Shown one piece after another: positions 8,167-17,533 of a stretch of 64,000 bases of DNA (positions are counted from its first letter, which is position 1; every line of letters starts with the position of its first letter). Source of the DNA: SBBG01 sp033717875. GTDB lineage: Bacteria; Pseudomonadota; Gammaproteobacteria; Ga0077554; Ga007554. Under the pieces are notes generated by a model. The model had not been told where the DNA came from, made no database searches, and was given only the letters and a program-made list of their open reading frames with translations. Position numbers and translations under genes: made by a program. The stretch lies in contig JADDKJ010000004.1 in the NCBI GenBank assembly GCA_033717875.1, forward strand, positions 1 to 64,000, read 5' to 3'.

Positions 8167-11100
8167 GCGATACGGAAAATCACTCCGAACAACCCGCGCC
8201 GGACGCCGCTGAAGAAGTGCGGCGGCGCAAGTGGCCGTGGATCCTGTTGCTGGCGATGCTGACCATCGGTCTCGCCGGCACGGCCGTTTTCATCGCCACC
8301 ACCGAAACCGGACTGAAATGGACCATCACGCTGATCGCCCGCAACATCCCCGGCGAGCTGGAAGTGGAGCGTGTCGAGGGCCGGTTGATCGACTCCATCG
8401 GTTTACGCGGACTCCGCTACAAGGCCAACAGGATCACGCTGACGATCGACGACCTCAGACTGCGCATCCAACCCGCCGCGCTCTTGTACGAGCGGTTGCA
8501 CATCGAGGAATTGACCGTCACAGGATTGAATTACATCCAGATGAAAAGCCCCGAACCGCTCACCAGGCTGCCCGACATCCGGCTGCCGGTGAGCATCGCG
8601 CTGGACAAGGCCACAATCAGCAAAGCCATGGTCAACCTGCCGGACACGAAGTTTTCTCAGCCCATCGACAAGATCACACTGACCGCCAGCTTCAAACGCC
8701 AGCGGCTGCACATCGACAGCCTTGCGGTGGAATCCCCCCTCGTTCACGCCACGGCGCAGGGCACCGTCAAAACGCAAGGCGATTACCCGCTGGATGCGCG
8801 CATATCATGGGCCACCGCGGCGGGAAAATACGCGGCGTTCAACGCGGAAACGACGCTCAAGGGAAAGCTGCTCGACGAATTTGATTTCACCCAGAATATC
8901 ACCGCTCCTTTCCAGGCCGGATTGCAAGGCACGATCAATGATCTGCTGACCGAAACACGATGGCGAGCCAGTCTCGACGTGCGCGAACTCAACCCGCGCG
9001 ACATCAAGACGCACTGGCCACAATTGCACATCGCCGGGAAAGTGCGCGCCGATGGCGACCGCAAACACGCCAATGCGCAAACCGCACTGCGCCTCAAGAA
9101 AGATGGATATGCCGTGGACACGGATCTGCGCGCCCGTTACGCAGAGCAGAAAATACAGATTCAGGAACTGGCGCTTACCCTGCGGCAACTTTCCGGGAAA
9201 AACCTTCCCGGCCGGCCGCCCCGTGTCACCGCGCAAGGCGAGGTGCGCGGCGATTTGACCAAGGATCCTCAATTGAAACTGGCAGGCGCCTGGAACGCGC
9301 TGGCCTGGCCGCTGCCGGGAGATGCCGTCATCGCCAGCGAGCAGGGAAAATTCAAACTATCCGGCAAGCTCGATGACTATACGCTGGCGCTCAACGCCGC
9401 CGTGGCGGGGAAAAACATTCCGGCAGGGCAGTGGTCGATCGAAGGCCAGGGCGACCGCACTCATTTGAACCTGGACAAGGTACACGCCGACATCCTCGAC
9501 GGCCAAATCACCGGACAAGGCGCGGTGACCTGGAAACCGCAATTGGCGTGGAATTTCGACCTCGAAGGCAGCCAGCTCGACCCCGGCCGGCAATGGCCGC
9601 AATGGCCTGGCCGTCTTGCTCTTCGAACCATGCTTGGCGGGGAGCGACGTGACGGGAAGTCCCTCATCACCGTGGATGTCCAAAACCTCAGCGGACGGCT
9701 GCGCGAGATTCCGCTCGATAGCGCGGCCGCGCAATTGAACATAGGCAAGGGCGGCGTCTATGAGCTGCCGCGCTTCGAAATCATCTCCGGCGCGACCAGA
9801 TTGGCGGCTTCGGGCCGCATCAGCGATCAATGGGATCTGCGCTGGAAACTGGAAAGCCAGGATATCAAAGCCACCCTCGCCACACAGAACATCAATGCAA
9901 GCGGCAAACTGAACGGCAGCGGCAGGGTCGAAGGTCCATTGCGGACACCACGTATCATCGCCAGCATGAGCGGCAACGATCTGCATATCGACGAGCACCG
10001 CGCCAGTGATGTCGCCATCAACGTCGATGTCGACCTGCAGGACAAACTGCCCTCCCGGCTACATCTGCGCGCCAACGGATTGCTCATCGGCAAGGAACCC
10101 ATCGAGAGCATCATCTTCGACGGTAACGGACTCGCCACGCGCCATACATTGAGCACAACGCTCAAGGCAAAGCAAGAAGCGCTGAACCTGCGTGCCGAAG
10201 GCGGGTTCGAGCACCTTGGCGGCAAAAACATCACCTGGAATGGACAGCTAACCCAGGCCGACATCCAATCGCGCACCTTCGGCCCCTGGACCCTTGCCGC
10301 CCCCGGCCCGCTGACCGTCGCTCAGGAACACGCGCAACTTGGGCCTTGGTGCTGGAATCAGATCGTGGCGAAGGTCTGTGCCGATGCCAATCAGCAAGTC
10401 GCGGCAGGTTGGCAGGCTCACGCACAAGGCAACAACCTGCCCATGCTGTGGTTCAAACCCTTGCTTCCCGCGAACGCCACACTGGCCGGCACCTTCGATG
10501 CCACGCTCGGCGCACGACGCACTCCAGCCGGGCTGCTGACGGGCGAGGGAAAATTCTCTCCCACGCCTGGCACCGTCATCTATCCACTCGCCCCCGATCA
10601 GCAACTGATCCTGGCCTACACCGATGGCACGCTGGAAACGACGCTGGGGCCGGATACCTTGAGCACCCAAATCAAATTGACGCTGATCGATCGCGGTCAC
10701 CTCGACGGCGCACTCACCCTGCCCCGCTCGGCGCTACCCGAGGCGTTGAAAAATCCCGCCTCCACCGCGACCCAGCTCAGCGGGCGGTTGAACGCCGAGG
10801 TTTATCAGCTCGACCTGCTGCCGGAACTGTTCCCCGGCGTGGAAAACACCCAAGGCAAGGTGAACGTCGCGCTCGCGGTCAGCGGCACACCCGACAAACC
10901 GATCTTCAACGGAGATGCGAAACTCGAACAAGGCACGGCGCTGGTGCCGCGTCTGGGGTTGCGCTTGCGCGACATAAGCATGCGGGTGGCGGGCAATGAA
11001 AACAGTCTTGCACTTGACGGAGAGGTCCGCTCGGGCGACGGCACGCTGCGGTTGAGCGGCAAGGCGCAGCCCCAGGCACAACAGGGCTGGAACGCCGATC

Positions 11101-12095
11101 TGGCGCTGAAAGGCGAAAACTTCGAGGCCATAAGAACAGGGGAAATCAAGGCCACCGCCTCGCCCGATTTGACCGTATCGATCATAAAAAACAAGATCGA
11201 CATCAGCGGCGACCTGCTCATTCCGCAAGCCACCATCGAGCCGCGCGACCTCAGCACCGCCGTGCGCCCCTCCGAAGACGTGATCATCGAAGACCGGAAA
11301 GAAGAAGAGGAACGCGCCAGCCGCTGGACAGTCAGCACCCTGATCGGCCTCAAGCTCGGCGACAACGTCAGATTCAAGGGCTTCGGCCTGAGCGGGCGAT
11401 TCACCGGCGATGTCGCACTGGTGGACCTGCCGGGACAGCTCACCACCGCCCTGGGCGAGATCCGCATCGAAGAAGGCGGAGAATATCGCGCCGCCAATCA
11501 AACACTCACGGTAAGAAAGGGAAGCAAACTGATATTCACCGGCGGCCCCATCAACAATCCCGGCGTGGATGCCCGCGCCGTGCGCCAGATCAGGCAAAGC
11601 GGCCAATTTGGAGTGCCTGGACAAATCGTGCCAATCAGCCCGACCGGCCAGATCACCGTCGGCTTCAACGTCCGCGGCACGTTGCAGAAACCGGTACTAT
11701 CAGTGTTTTCAGACCCCGCCATGCCCGAGCAGGATGCCCTGTCTTACCTGCTGCTAGGACGCCCGATGGCCCAGGCATCCGCCGCCGAAGGCCAGCAACT
11801 GTTCAGCGCGGCAACAGGACTGGGATTCGCCGGAGGCGAAATGCTGGCGCAGAAAATAGGAAAAACCTTCGGCATTGAAGACGTGCGCATCGAACCCGCC
11901 ACCGCCACCCAAAAAGCCGCGCTCGTACTCGGCAAATATCTTTCGCCAAAACTCTACGTCAGCTACGGCGTTGGCGTCATCGATCGTGTCAACATATTTC
12001 GCCTGCGCTACCAACTCAGCCGCCGCTGGACCGTGGAAGGTGAAAGCGGTCTTTATGGTGGTGCGGATATCCTTTACAACCTCGAGCGGAAATAG
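8163..12095 (+). CDS. tamB: Translocation and assembly module protein TamB
   Basis: A 1310-residue AsmA-like bridge protein. The ATG at 8163 overlaps the tamA stop by four bases. Residues 1-25 are cytoplasmic and charged, followed by one transmembrane anchor (WPWILLLAMLTIGLAGTAVF), then about 1000 residues of beta-rich repeats forming the predicted lipid-conducting groove. The C-terminal DUF490 domain has AIG-to-barrel features such as SYLLLGRPM, KLYVSYGVGV and a final WTVEGESGLYGGADILYN. It spans the periplasm from inner membrane to TamA. The length is close to the family norm. It is followed by three tRNA genes in the opposite direction. Confidence 0.93.
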   Translation: MSDTENHSEQPAPDAAEEVRRRKWPWILLLAMLTIGLAGTAVFIATTETGLKWTITLIARNIPGELEVERVEGRLIDSIGLRGLRYKANRITLTIDDLRLRIQPAALLYERLHIEELTVTGLNYIQMKSPEPLTRLPDIRLPVSIALDKATISKAMVNLPDTKFSQPIDKITLTASFKRQRLHIDSLAVESPLVHATAQGTVKTQGDYPLDARISWATAAGKYAAFNAETTLKGKLLDEFDFTQNITAPFQAGLQGTINDLLTETRWRASLDVRELNPRDIKTHWPQLHIAGKVRADGDRKHANAQTALRLKKDGYAVDTDLRARYAEQKIQIQELALTLRQLSGKNLPGRPPRVTAQGEVRGDLTKDPQLKLAGAWNALAWPLPGDAVIASEQGKFKLSGKLDDYTLALNAAVAGKNIPAGQWSIEGQGDRTHLNLDKVHADILDGQITGQGAVTWKPQLAWNFDLEGSQLDPGRQWPQWPGRLALRTMLGGERRDGKSLITVDVQNLSGRLREIPLDSAAAQLNIGKGGVYELPRFEIISGATRLAASGRISDQWDLRWKLESQDIKATLATQNINASGKLNGSGRVEGPLRTPRIIASMSGNDLHIDEHRASDVAINVDVDLQDKLPSRLHLRANGLLIGKEPIESIIFDGNGLATRHTLSTTLKAKQEALNLRAEGGFEHLGGKNITWNGQLTQADIQSRTFGPWTLAAPGPLTVAQEHAQLGPWCWNQIVAKVCADANQQVAAGWQAHAQGNNLPMLWFKPLLPANATLAGTFDATLGARRTPAGLLTGEGKFSPTPGTVIYPLAPDQQLILAYTDGTLETTLGPDTLSTQIKLTLIDRGHLDGALTLPRSALPEALKNPASTATQLSGRLNAEVYQLDLLPELFPGVENTQGKVNVALAVSGTPDKPIFNGDAKLEQGTALVPRLGLRLRDISMRVAGNENSLALDGEVRSGDGTLRLSGKAQPQAQQGWNADLALKGENFEAIRTGEIKATASPDLTVSIIKNKIDISGDLLIPQATIEPRDLSTAVRPSEDVIIEDRKEEEERASRWTVSTLIGLKLGDNVRFKGFGLSGRFTGDVALVDLPGQLTTALGEIRIEEGGEYRAANQTLTVRKGSKLIFTGGPINNPGVDARAVRQIRQSGQFGVPGQIVPISPTGQITVGFNVRGTLQKPVLSVFSDPAMPEQDALSYLLLGRPMAQASAAEGQQLFSAATGLGFAGGEMLAQKIGKTFGIEDVRIEPATATQKAALVLGKYLSPKLYVSYGVGVIDRVNIFRLRYQLSRRWTVEGESGLYGGADILYNLERK

Positions 12096-12099
12096 GTTT

Positions 12100-12186
12100 T
12101 GGTGCCCGGGACCGGAATCGAACCGGTACGGCCGCAAGGCCGAGGGATTTTAAGTCCCTTGCGTCTACCAATTTCGCCACCCGGGC
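12100..12186 (-). tRNA. tRNA-Leu (anticodon UAA)
   Basis: On the minus strand the gene begins GCCCGGGTGGCGAAATTGG and ends CCCGGGC plus an encoded ACCA; 87 bases including CCA. The anticodon arm GGGACTTAAAATCCC carries TAA. A long variable arm (CTCGGCCTTGCGGCCG) follows, as expected for a class II leucine tRNA, and the T arm contains GGTTCGATTCC. It is third in a Gly-Cys-Leu cluster downstream of pgsA. Confidence 0.97.
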
Positions 12187-12226
12187 GAAGGATTTGAAGT
12201 TATTGAAGGTGTAGCGACTTGAGAAT

Positions 12227-12300
12227 TGGAGGCTGGGGTCGGAATCGAACCGGCGTCCACGGCTTTGCAGGCCGCTGCATAACCACTCTGCCACCCAGCC
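12227..12300 (-). tRNA. tRNA-Cys (anticodon GCA)
   Basis: The minus strand starts GGCTGGGTGGCAGAGTGG and pairs with CCCAGCC before an encoded TCCA; 74 bases. The anticodon arm GCGGCCTGCAAAGCCG carries GCA. The T-loop is GGTTCGATTCC. It lies between the Gly and Leu tRNA genes, in the same order as the glyW-cysT-leuZ group of enterics. Confidence 0.97.
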
Positions 12301-12352
12301 TGCGATTACCCGTTTTTACAATCGCCCAGATTATTCCAGTGAATTAAGGAAT

Positions 12353-12428
<76 letters not shown>

Positions 12429-12514
12429 TTTATTTATGGTACGCGTGGCGTCTTTAGGAGGTGCATATTTTAGGGGATGACGCGGGGCTGTCAAGCCATA
12501 ATCGCACTATATTT

Positions 12515-13078
12515 TTATTTATTGTTCTCTTCGGCCGTCAAGGCAGGCCAAGCGGCATGAATGTACACGATCATCGACCACAGCGTCAATCCCGCTGCCA
12601 CATAGAGCAGAATCAGGCCAATGGTATGCGTGGGCAGGCCCGCAAAAGGATTCTGGAACAATAACAGGATGATGGCGAACATTTGTGCGGTGGTTTTGAT
12701 TTTGCCGACGAACGATACGGCCACTCGTGTCCTGGCGCCGATTTCGGCCATCCATTCGCGCAACGCCGAGACGGCGATTTCGCGGCAGACGATGATGGCG
12801 GCGGGGATGGCCAGCCACGGCGTGGGGTCGGACTGCACCAGCAGCACCAGCGCCATCGCCACCATCAGCTTATCGGCGACGGGATCGAGAAACGCGCCCA
12901 GCGCGGAAGTCTGGTTGAGGAGCCGCGCCAGATAGCCGTCCAACCAGTCGGTGATGGCGGCGAGAATGAAGATCAATGCCGTCCAGGCGCGCGCGCTGTC
13001 GATAGGCAGGTAAAAGACCACGACGAACACCGGTATCAGAACGATGCGCAGCCAGGTCAGCAGTGTCGGGATGTTCAT
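12515..13078 (-). CDS. pgsA: CDP-diacylglycerol--glycerol-3-phosphate 3-phosphatidyltransferase
   Basis: A 187-residue integral membrane enzyme of the CDP-alcohol phosphatidyltransferase family. The signature D-x2-D-G-x2-A-R-x8-G-x3-D-x3-D is intact: D44, D47, G48, A51, R52, G61, D65, D69. Four to six hydrophobic segments are present. It makes phosphatidylglycerol phosphate, the committed step to phosphatidylglycerol and cardiolipin. It follows uvrC by about 44 bp on the same strand and precedes the three tRNA genes, a conserved gammaproteobacterial order. Confidence 0.95.
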   Translation of the reverse strand: MNIPTLLTWLRIVLIPVFVVVFYLPIDSARAWTALIFILAAITDWLDGYLARLLNQTSALGAFLDPVADKLMVAMALVLLVQSDPTPWLAIPAAIIVCREIAVSALREWMAEIGARTRVAVSFVGKIKTTAQMFAIILLLFQNPFAGLPTHTIGLILLYVAAGLTLWSMIVYIHAAWPALTAEENNK

Positions 13079-13122
13079 GTTATCGGTAAACCGCGAAACA
13101 GGCGGGTATGGGGTTGTGGGGA

Positions 13123-14949
13123 TTATACGTTCTTATCGGTGTGAAACGCATCGTAAATAAGCTGCGCGAGCTGTTTGCTGATGCCCTGCACACTGGCGAG
13201 ATCCTCCACGCCCGCCCGCGCCACGCCTTGCAGCCCGCCAAACTGGGTGAGCAACTGGCGGCGGCGCTTGGCCCCGATGCCGGGAATGCTCTCCAGCGGC
13301 GAGGTGGTGCGCGTCCTGGCGCGCCGCTGGCGGTGGCCGGTGATGGCGAAGCGGTGGGCCTCGTCACGGATCTGCTGGATCAGGTGCAGTGCGGGCGAGT
13401 CCGCGGGCAGTATAATCGGCGCCTCGACGCCGGGCAAGAACAGTGTCTCCAGACCAGCCTTGCGTGTCGGACCTTTGGCGACGCCGACCAGCACGACATT
13501 GCCCACTTGCAGCTCTTCCAAGGCCTGCGCCACGGCGCTGACTTGCCCCTTGCCGCCATCGATGAGCAGCACGTCGGGCCATTTGCCCTCGCCGGCCTTG
13601 AGGCGCGTGTAGCGGCGCGTCAGGGCTTGGTGCAGCGCGGCGTAGTCGTCGCCCGGGGTGATATCCTCGATGTTGAAGCGCCGGTAATCGGACTTGAGCG
13701 GACCGTTGGCGTCGAACACCACGCACGAAGCCACGGCGGACTCGCCCATGGTGTGGCTGATGTCGAAACACTCCAGGCGCTGCGGCAGGTTGTCCAGCCC
13801 CAGCGCCTCCTGCAAAGCCTCGTAACGCTGGGGCATGTCGGCCTTGCCGGTGAGATATTGCGCCAGCGCGTGACGGGCGTTGGTGGCGGCCATCTCCAGC
13901 CAGCGAGCGCGCTCGCCGCGCACGCGGTGGGTAATCGTCACCTTGCGCTGCGCTTTTTCGCCCAGCACCTGCTCCAGCAGCACCGCATCTTCCAGCTCAT
14001 GGTTGATGAGGATTTCCGGCGGCGTTTCCCGGTCCAGATAATATTGTGGCAGAAACGCCGCGAGAATTTCCGCCGCATCGGCATCGTCGGCGTGACGGGG
14101 GAAAAAGGTCTTGTTGCCGAGATTGCGCCCGCCGCGGATGTAGAACACCTGCACACAGCCCGCACTGTTATGGACGCTGCTGGCCACCACGTCGAGATCG
14201 CCGCTTTCGCCGCTCACATACTGCTTCTCCTGTACACGGCGCAGACTGGCGATCTGATCGCGCAGCCGCGCGGCGCGCTCGAATTCGAGGTTGGCCGCGG
14301 CCGTCTCCATGCGCTTGACAAGCTCATCGGTGACCTGCTGGCTCTTGCCCTCCAAAAACATCACCGCGTCGCGCACATCCTGCTGATAGGTTTCCCTGTC
14401 GACCAGCCCCACGCACGGCGCGGTGCAGCGCTTGATCTGGTATTGCAGGCAGGGACGCGAGCGGTTGCGGTAGAAACTGTCCTCGCACTGCCGTACCGGA
14501 AAAATCTTTTGCAGCAAATGCAGGCTCTCGCGCACCGCCCCGGCGCTGGGAAACGGGCCGAAAAAGCGCCCTTCTTCGCGCCGCGCGCCACGGTAAAAAC
14601 CCAGGCGCGGAAAATCCTGATGACCGGAAAGATAGATGTAAGGATAACTTTTGTCGTCGCGGTACATGATGTTGTATCGCGGCTTGAGCTCTTTGATGAA
14701 ATTGTTTTCGAGCAGCAGCGCCTCGCCTTCGTTGTGCGTGACGGTGATCTCGATACTATGGATTTGTGACACCAGCACACGCGTCTTGGGCGACTGGCCC
14801 GTGGCGCGGAAATAGCTGGCGACGCGGTTCTTGAGATTGGCTGCCTTGCCGACGTAGATCACCCCCCCCTTGGCATCGAGCATGCGGTACACGCCTGGCC
14901 GGGTGGTCAGGGTCTTGAGAAAGGCTGCCGGGTCGAATGGGGTATCCAT
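13123..14949 (-). CDS. uvrC: Excinuclease ABC subunit C
   Basis: A 608-residue nucleotide-excision repair nuclease. The N-terminal GIY-YIG domain has GVYRM (19-23) and VIYVGKA (30-36). A UVR motif (LVKRMETAAANLEFERAARLRDQ) lies near residue 210. The RNase H-like half contains the CFDISHTMGESAVAS segment. Two helix-hairpin-helix units close the protein (SIPGIGAKRRRQLL and VQGISKQLAQLIYDAF). It cuts on both sides of a lesion after UvrA/UvrB loading. The length is normal. It is transcribed towards pgsA. Confidence 0.97.
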   Translation of the reverse strand: MDTPFDPAAFLKTLTTRPGVYRMLDAKGGVIYVGKAANLKNRVASYFRATGQSPKTRVLVSQIHSIEITVTHNEGEALLLENNFIKELKPRYNIMYRDDKSYPYIYLSGHQDFPRLGFYRGARREEGRFFGPFPSAGAVRESLHLLQKIFPVRQCEDSFYRNRSRPCLQYQIKRCTAPCVGLVDRETYQQDVRDAVMFLEGKSQQVTDELVKRMETAAANLEFERAARLRDQIASLRRVQEKQYVSGESGDLDVVASSVHNSAGCVQVFYIRGGRNLGNKTFFPRHADDADAAEILAAFLPQYYLDRETPPEILINHELEDAVLLEQVLGEKAQRKVTITHRVRGERARWLEMAATNARHALAQYLTGKADMPQRYEALQEALGLDNLPQRLECFDISHTMGESAVASCVVFDANGPLKSDYRRFNIEDITPGDDYAALHQALTRRYTRLKAGEGKWPDVLLIDGGKGQVSAVAQALEELQVGNVVLVGVAKGPTRKAGLETLFLPGVEAPIILPADSPALHLIQQIRDEAHRFAITGHRQRRARTRTTSPLESIPGIGAKRRRQLLTQFGGLQGVARAGVEDLASVQGISKQLAQLIYDAFHTDKNV

Positions 14950-14961
14950 AGAGAGTGCGAA

Positions 14962-15600
14962 TCAAGCGCTCATCCGTCGCCGCGCCTGCGCGAATACGGT
15001 GCGGAACATCTCCTCTGTCAGACGGCGCGTTTGGGTGTTGTAGCGGCTGCAATGATAAGAATCGATCAGCCAGCGCCCGTCCGGCAGCGCATATTCCTTG
15101 CCATGCCCGAACGGATGGGCCGACACCTTCAGGCCGAGCGCACGCAGCACCGCGGTATGGGCGATATTGCCCAGCGCCAGAATCACCGCCTCTGGCTTGA
15201 GGCCCGCGATCTCGTTTTTCAGATAAGGGTTGCAAGTAGTGATTTCAACCGGCAGCGGCTTGTTTTGCGGCGGAAGGCACTTTACCGCATTGCTGATGCG
15301 ACAGCCGTGCAGCGTCAGCCCGTCGGCAGCGGAAAGCGATTCCGGCCTGTCGCTAAAACCAAACTCATACAATGTCTTATAAAGCAAAATTCCAGCAAAA
15401 TCTCCGGTAAACGGCCGCCCGCTGGCATTCGCCCCGTGCATCCCCGGCGCCAAACCGACGATCAACAGATCAGGATCGGACACACCAAACGGCGCCACCG
15501 GCCGGGCATGATAACCGGGATATTCCGCGCGGACTTCGTCGAGGAATTCCGCGAGGCGTGGGCAGCGGCGGCAATCTAGGTTGAAAGAAAGATTAGTCAT
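14962..15600 (-). CDS. Family 5 (UdgB-type) uracil-DNA glycosylase
   Basis: A 212-residue iron-sulfur uracil-DNA glycosylase. Four cysteines suited to a 4Fe-4S cluster are C10, C13, C108 and C123. Motif 1 is IVGLAPGMHGANASGRPFTG (47-66), typical of family 5, where the attacking acid of family 4 is absent. Motif 3, usually HPS-x-x-N-T, reads YHCSRYNTQTRRLT. The ATG at 15600 is used because homology starts there; a more distal in-frame start would add 25 unsupported residues. It should remove uracil, and possibly other deaminated bases, from DNA. It sits 12 bp upstream of uvrC, so two repair genes may share a transcript. Confidence 0.88.
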   Translation of the reverse strand: MTNLSFNLDCRRCPRLAEFLDEVRAEYPGYHARPVAPFGVSDPDLLIVGLAPGMHGANASGRPFTGDFAGILLYKTLYEFGFSDRPESLSAADGLTLHGCRISNAVKCLPPQNKPLPVEITTCNPYLKNEIAGLKPEAVILALGNIAHTAVLRALGLKVSAHPFGHGKEYALPDGRWLIDSYHCSRYNTQTRRLTEEMFRTVFAQARRRMSA

Positions 15601-15614
15601 AGAGGGCAATTCGA

Positions 15615-16020
15615 CTACGTCGGTTCTGGCTTGGCACGAAGATTGGTGGACTCGAAGGTCGGGGCACGTTGACAACCCGTATGATTGTCGGTCGTATTCA
15701 AGAATTTTTTTTGAGCGGTAAAAATTAAGTAACGTCCACCTCTAGCGATCAGTTTCGGTTTATATTCCAGCAATTCAAATCCATTATCACATTTATATGT
15801 CGCCACCGGCTCACCAAGTAATGCCTTGATTTCCCCCATATCCGCGCCCCGCTTAAATTGAGCAGTTTTGGCGTCATATATACCATTTTGGCGCAGTCAC
15901 TATTCCGACAGGCACTGCAACGACGAGCAATGCGGCAGACTCGGTTACTTCTGAAAAGGAGTGAGCGCAACCCTCCATATGCACCAAGAGGATCAACAAG
16001 AAATAGCGTTTAAGCATCAT
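15615..16020 (-). pseudogene. Small lipoprotein gene split by a frameshift
   Basis: From ATG 16020 the minus strand encodes 48 residues: a signal peptide (MMLKRYFLLILLVH), a possible lipid-attachment Cys at residue 18 (MEGC, an imperfect lipobox), a second hydrophobic stretch (AALLVVAVPVGIV) and TGA at 15874-15876. A +1 shift around the CCAAAATGG run at about 15885 continues seamlessly as GIYDAKTAQFKRGADMGEIK, then ALLGEPVATYKCDNGFELLEYK, to a stop at 15615. The second half resembles small envelope proteins in which an 'x-G-E-P' turn follows a G-D/A-x-x-x-E-I helix (DUF2845/SmpA-like). A 74-residue frame from ATG 15839 would lack the signal peptide. It may be a true pseudogene or a sequencing indel. 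Confidence 0.6.
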
Positions 16021-16035
16021 TGACGACAATGACAC

Positions 16036-17196
16036 TTACCCGCTCGCCGCCACCGCTTTACGCGCCGCATCATCCAACCCTTCCGCCGCGATGATGCTCA
16101 ACCCGCTATTGCGCAACATCTCTCTCCCCTGGCTGACATTGGTGCCTTCCAGGCGCACCACCACCGGGATGGTGACACCGACTTCCTGCACGGCCTTGAT
16201 GATGCCTTCGGCGATCAGGTCGCAGCGGACGATGCCGCCGAAGATGTTGACCAACACCGCTTTCACCTTGGCATCGGAAAGGATGAGCTTGAAAGCCTCG
16301 GCGACCTTGGCCGCCGTGGTACCGCCGCCCACATCGAGAAAATTGGCGGGTTCGCCACCGTGGAGCTTGATGAGGTCCATCGTCGCCATGGCCAGTCCAG
16401 CACCATTGACCATGCAGGCGATGTTGCCGTCGAGGGTGATGTAATTGAGGTCGTACTCGCGGGCGATGGTCTCTTTTTCATCTTCCTGCGAAACGTCGCG
16501 CAGCGCGGCCAGCGCCGGATGGCGATAGAGGGCGTTGTCGTCGATGTTGAGCTTGGCGTCGATCGCCAGCAGGTTTCCCTGCGCGGTCACCACTAGCGGA
16601 TTGATCTCCACTAGGCTGGCGTCTTTTTCGGTGAACAGGCGGTACAAGCCCGTCATGATCTGGGAGAGGCTGGCGATCTGCGGCAGCGCAAGGCCGAGAC
16701 CAAAGCCGATTTTCCGGCATTGATAGGGTTGCAAACCGGCGACGGGATCGACGGTGACCGTGAGCAGTTTTTCGGGGTGGCTGGCGGCGACCTCTTCGAT
16801 GTCCATGCCGCCCGCGCTGGAGGCCATCACCACGACACGTTTGCGGGCGCGGTCGATCACCATGCCCAGATACAGTTCGCTCGCCAGATCGGCCAGCGGC
16901 TCGATCAGCACGGCATTCACCGGCAACCCGGCTGCGCCGGTCTGCGGCGTCACCAGATAGGAGCCCAGCAGACGCCCGGCCACCGCCGCCATCTCCTCCG
17001 GGTTGTGGGCGCGCTGTATCCCCCCCGCCTTGCCGCGCCCGCCGGCGTGCACCTGCGATTTCACCACCCATCCCGCACCCCCCAATTCACGGGCCACGGC
17101 AACGGCCTCGTCGACACCGCGCGCCACGCGGCCATTGGGAATGGGGATGCCGTATTCGGCGAAGAGTTGTTTGGTTTGGTATTCGTGGAGGTTCAT
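16036..17196 (-). CDS. sucC: ADP-forming succinate--CoA ligase, beta subunit
   Basis: A 386-residue ATP-grasp protein beginning MNLHEYQTKQLFAEYGIPIP, as in SucC. ATP-grasp features are VVKSQVHAGGRGKAGG (44-59) and EINPLVV near residue 197. The C-terminal CoA-ligase domain has the GGTTAAKVAEAFK and IFGGIVRCDLIAEGI segments. It forms succinyl-CoA synthetase with the alpha subunit SucD in the TCA cycle. A malate--CoA ligase beta subunit (MtkA) is a less likely alternative. Unusually, no sucD follows: the next gene downstream is the broken lipoprotein, only 15 bp away. Confidence 0.9.
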   Translation of the reverse strand: MNLHEYQTKQLFAEYGIPIPNGRVARGVDEAVAVARELGGAGWVVKSQVHAGGRGKAGGIQRAHNPEEMAAVAGRLLGSYLVTPQTGAAGLPVNAVLIEPLADLASELYLGMVIDRARKRVVVMASSAGGMDIEEVAASHPEKLLTVTVDPVAGLQPYQCRKIGFGLGLALPQIASLSQIMTGLYRLFTEKDASLVEINPLVVTAQGNLLAIDAKLNIDDNALYRHPALAALRDVSQEDEKETIAREYDLNYITLDGNIACMVNGAGLAMATMDLIKLHGGEPANFLDVGGGTTAAKVAEAFKLILSDAKVKAVLVNIFGGIVRCDLIAEGIIKAVQEVGVTIPVVVRLEGTNVSQGREMLRNSGLSIIAAEGLDDAARKAVAASG

Positions 17197-17286
17197 ATGT
17201 TTGGTCGTGTGTTGGTGATTTCAATTCTGAAACAATAGCAAACCCAGTCCGCCAGGTGAAGCGTGCCGGGCAAAATTAGCATTGAT

Positions 17287-17466
17287 TCAACGAAGAGTCG
17301 AATGGCTACCCGATACCTCCACGAGGTCTGTCTCACCGGCGCGCTCCCGACCAACGCCCCTCTGACCACCTGCACCGGGATTGCCCCCCATCACGACAAT
17401 TTGGCGATAGCCCCCCAAATTCCCGTATTCCAGCACACATGCATAGTATAGGGTCTTGCAGCCGGC
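17287..17466 (-). other. Unassigned open frame in an otherwise gene-free gap
   Basis: The 337-base gap 17197-17533 has no convincing gene. One minus-strand frame of 59 codons is open between stops and reads AGCKTLYYACVLEYGNLGGY, then QIVVMGGNPGAGGQRGVG, ending SGSHSTLR. It has no start codon at its head and I do not recognise it. It may be a relic of a mobile element or coincidental. Confidence 0.2.
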
Positions 17467-17533
17467 TTAATCTGTGTGCGGAAGATGCCAGACAGCCGAC
17501 ATCTCACATAGCGCTACGTTTAGGCGAGAAAAT

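Noticed and set aside
13108..14769. 553-codon plus-strand frame opposite uvrC, and a 575-codon minus-strand frame opposite cstA (22005-23732)
   Set aside because: Both are shadows of strongly supported genes, with His/Arg/Gln-rich composition typical of antisense reading.
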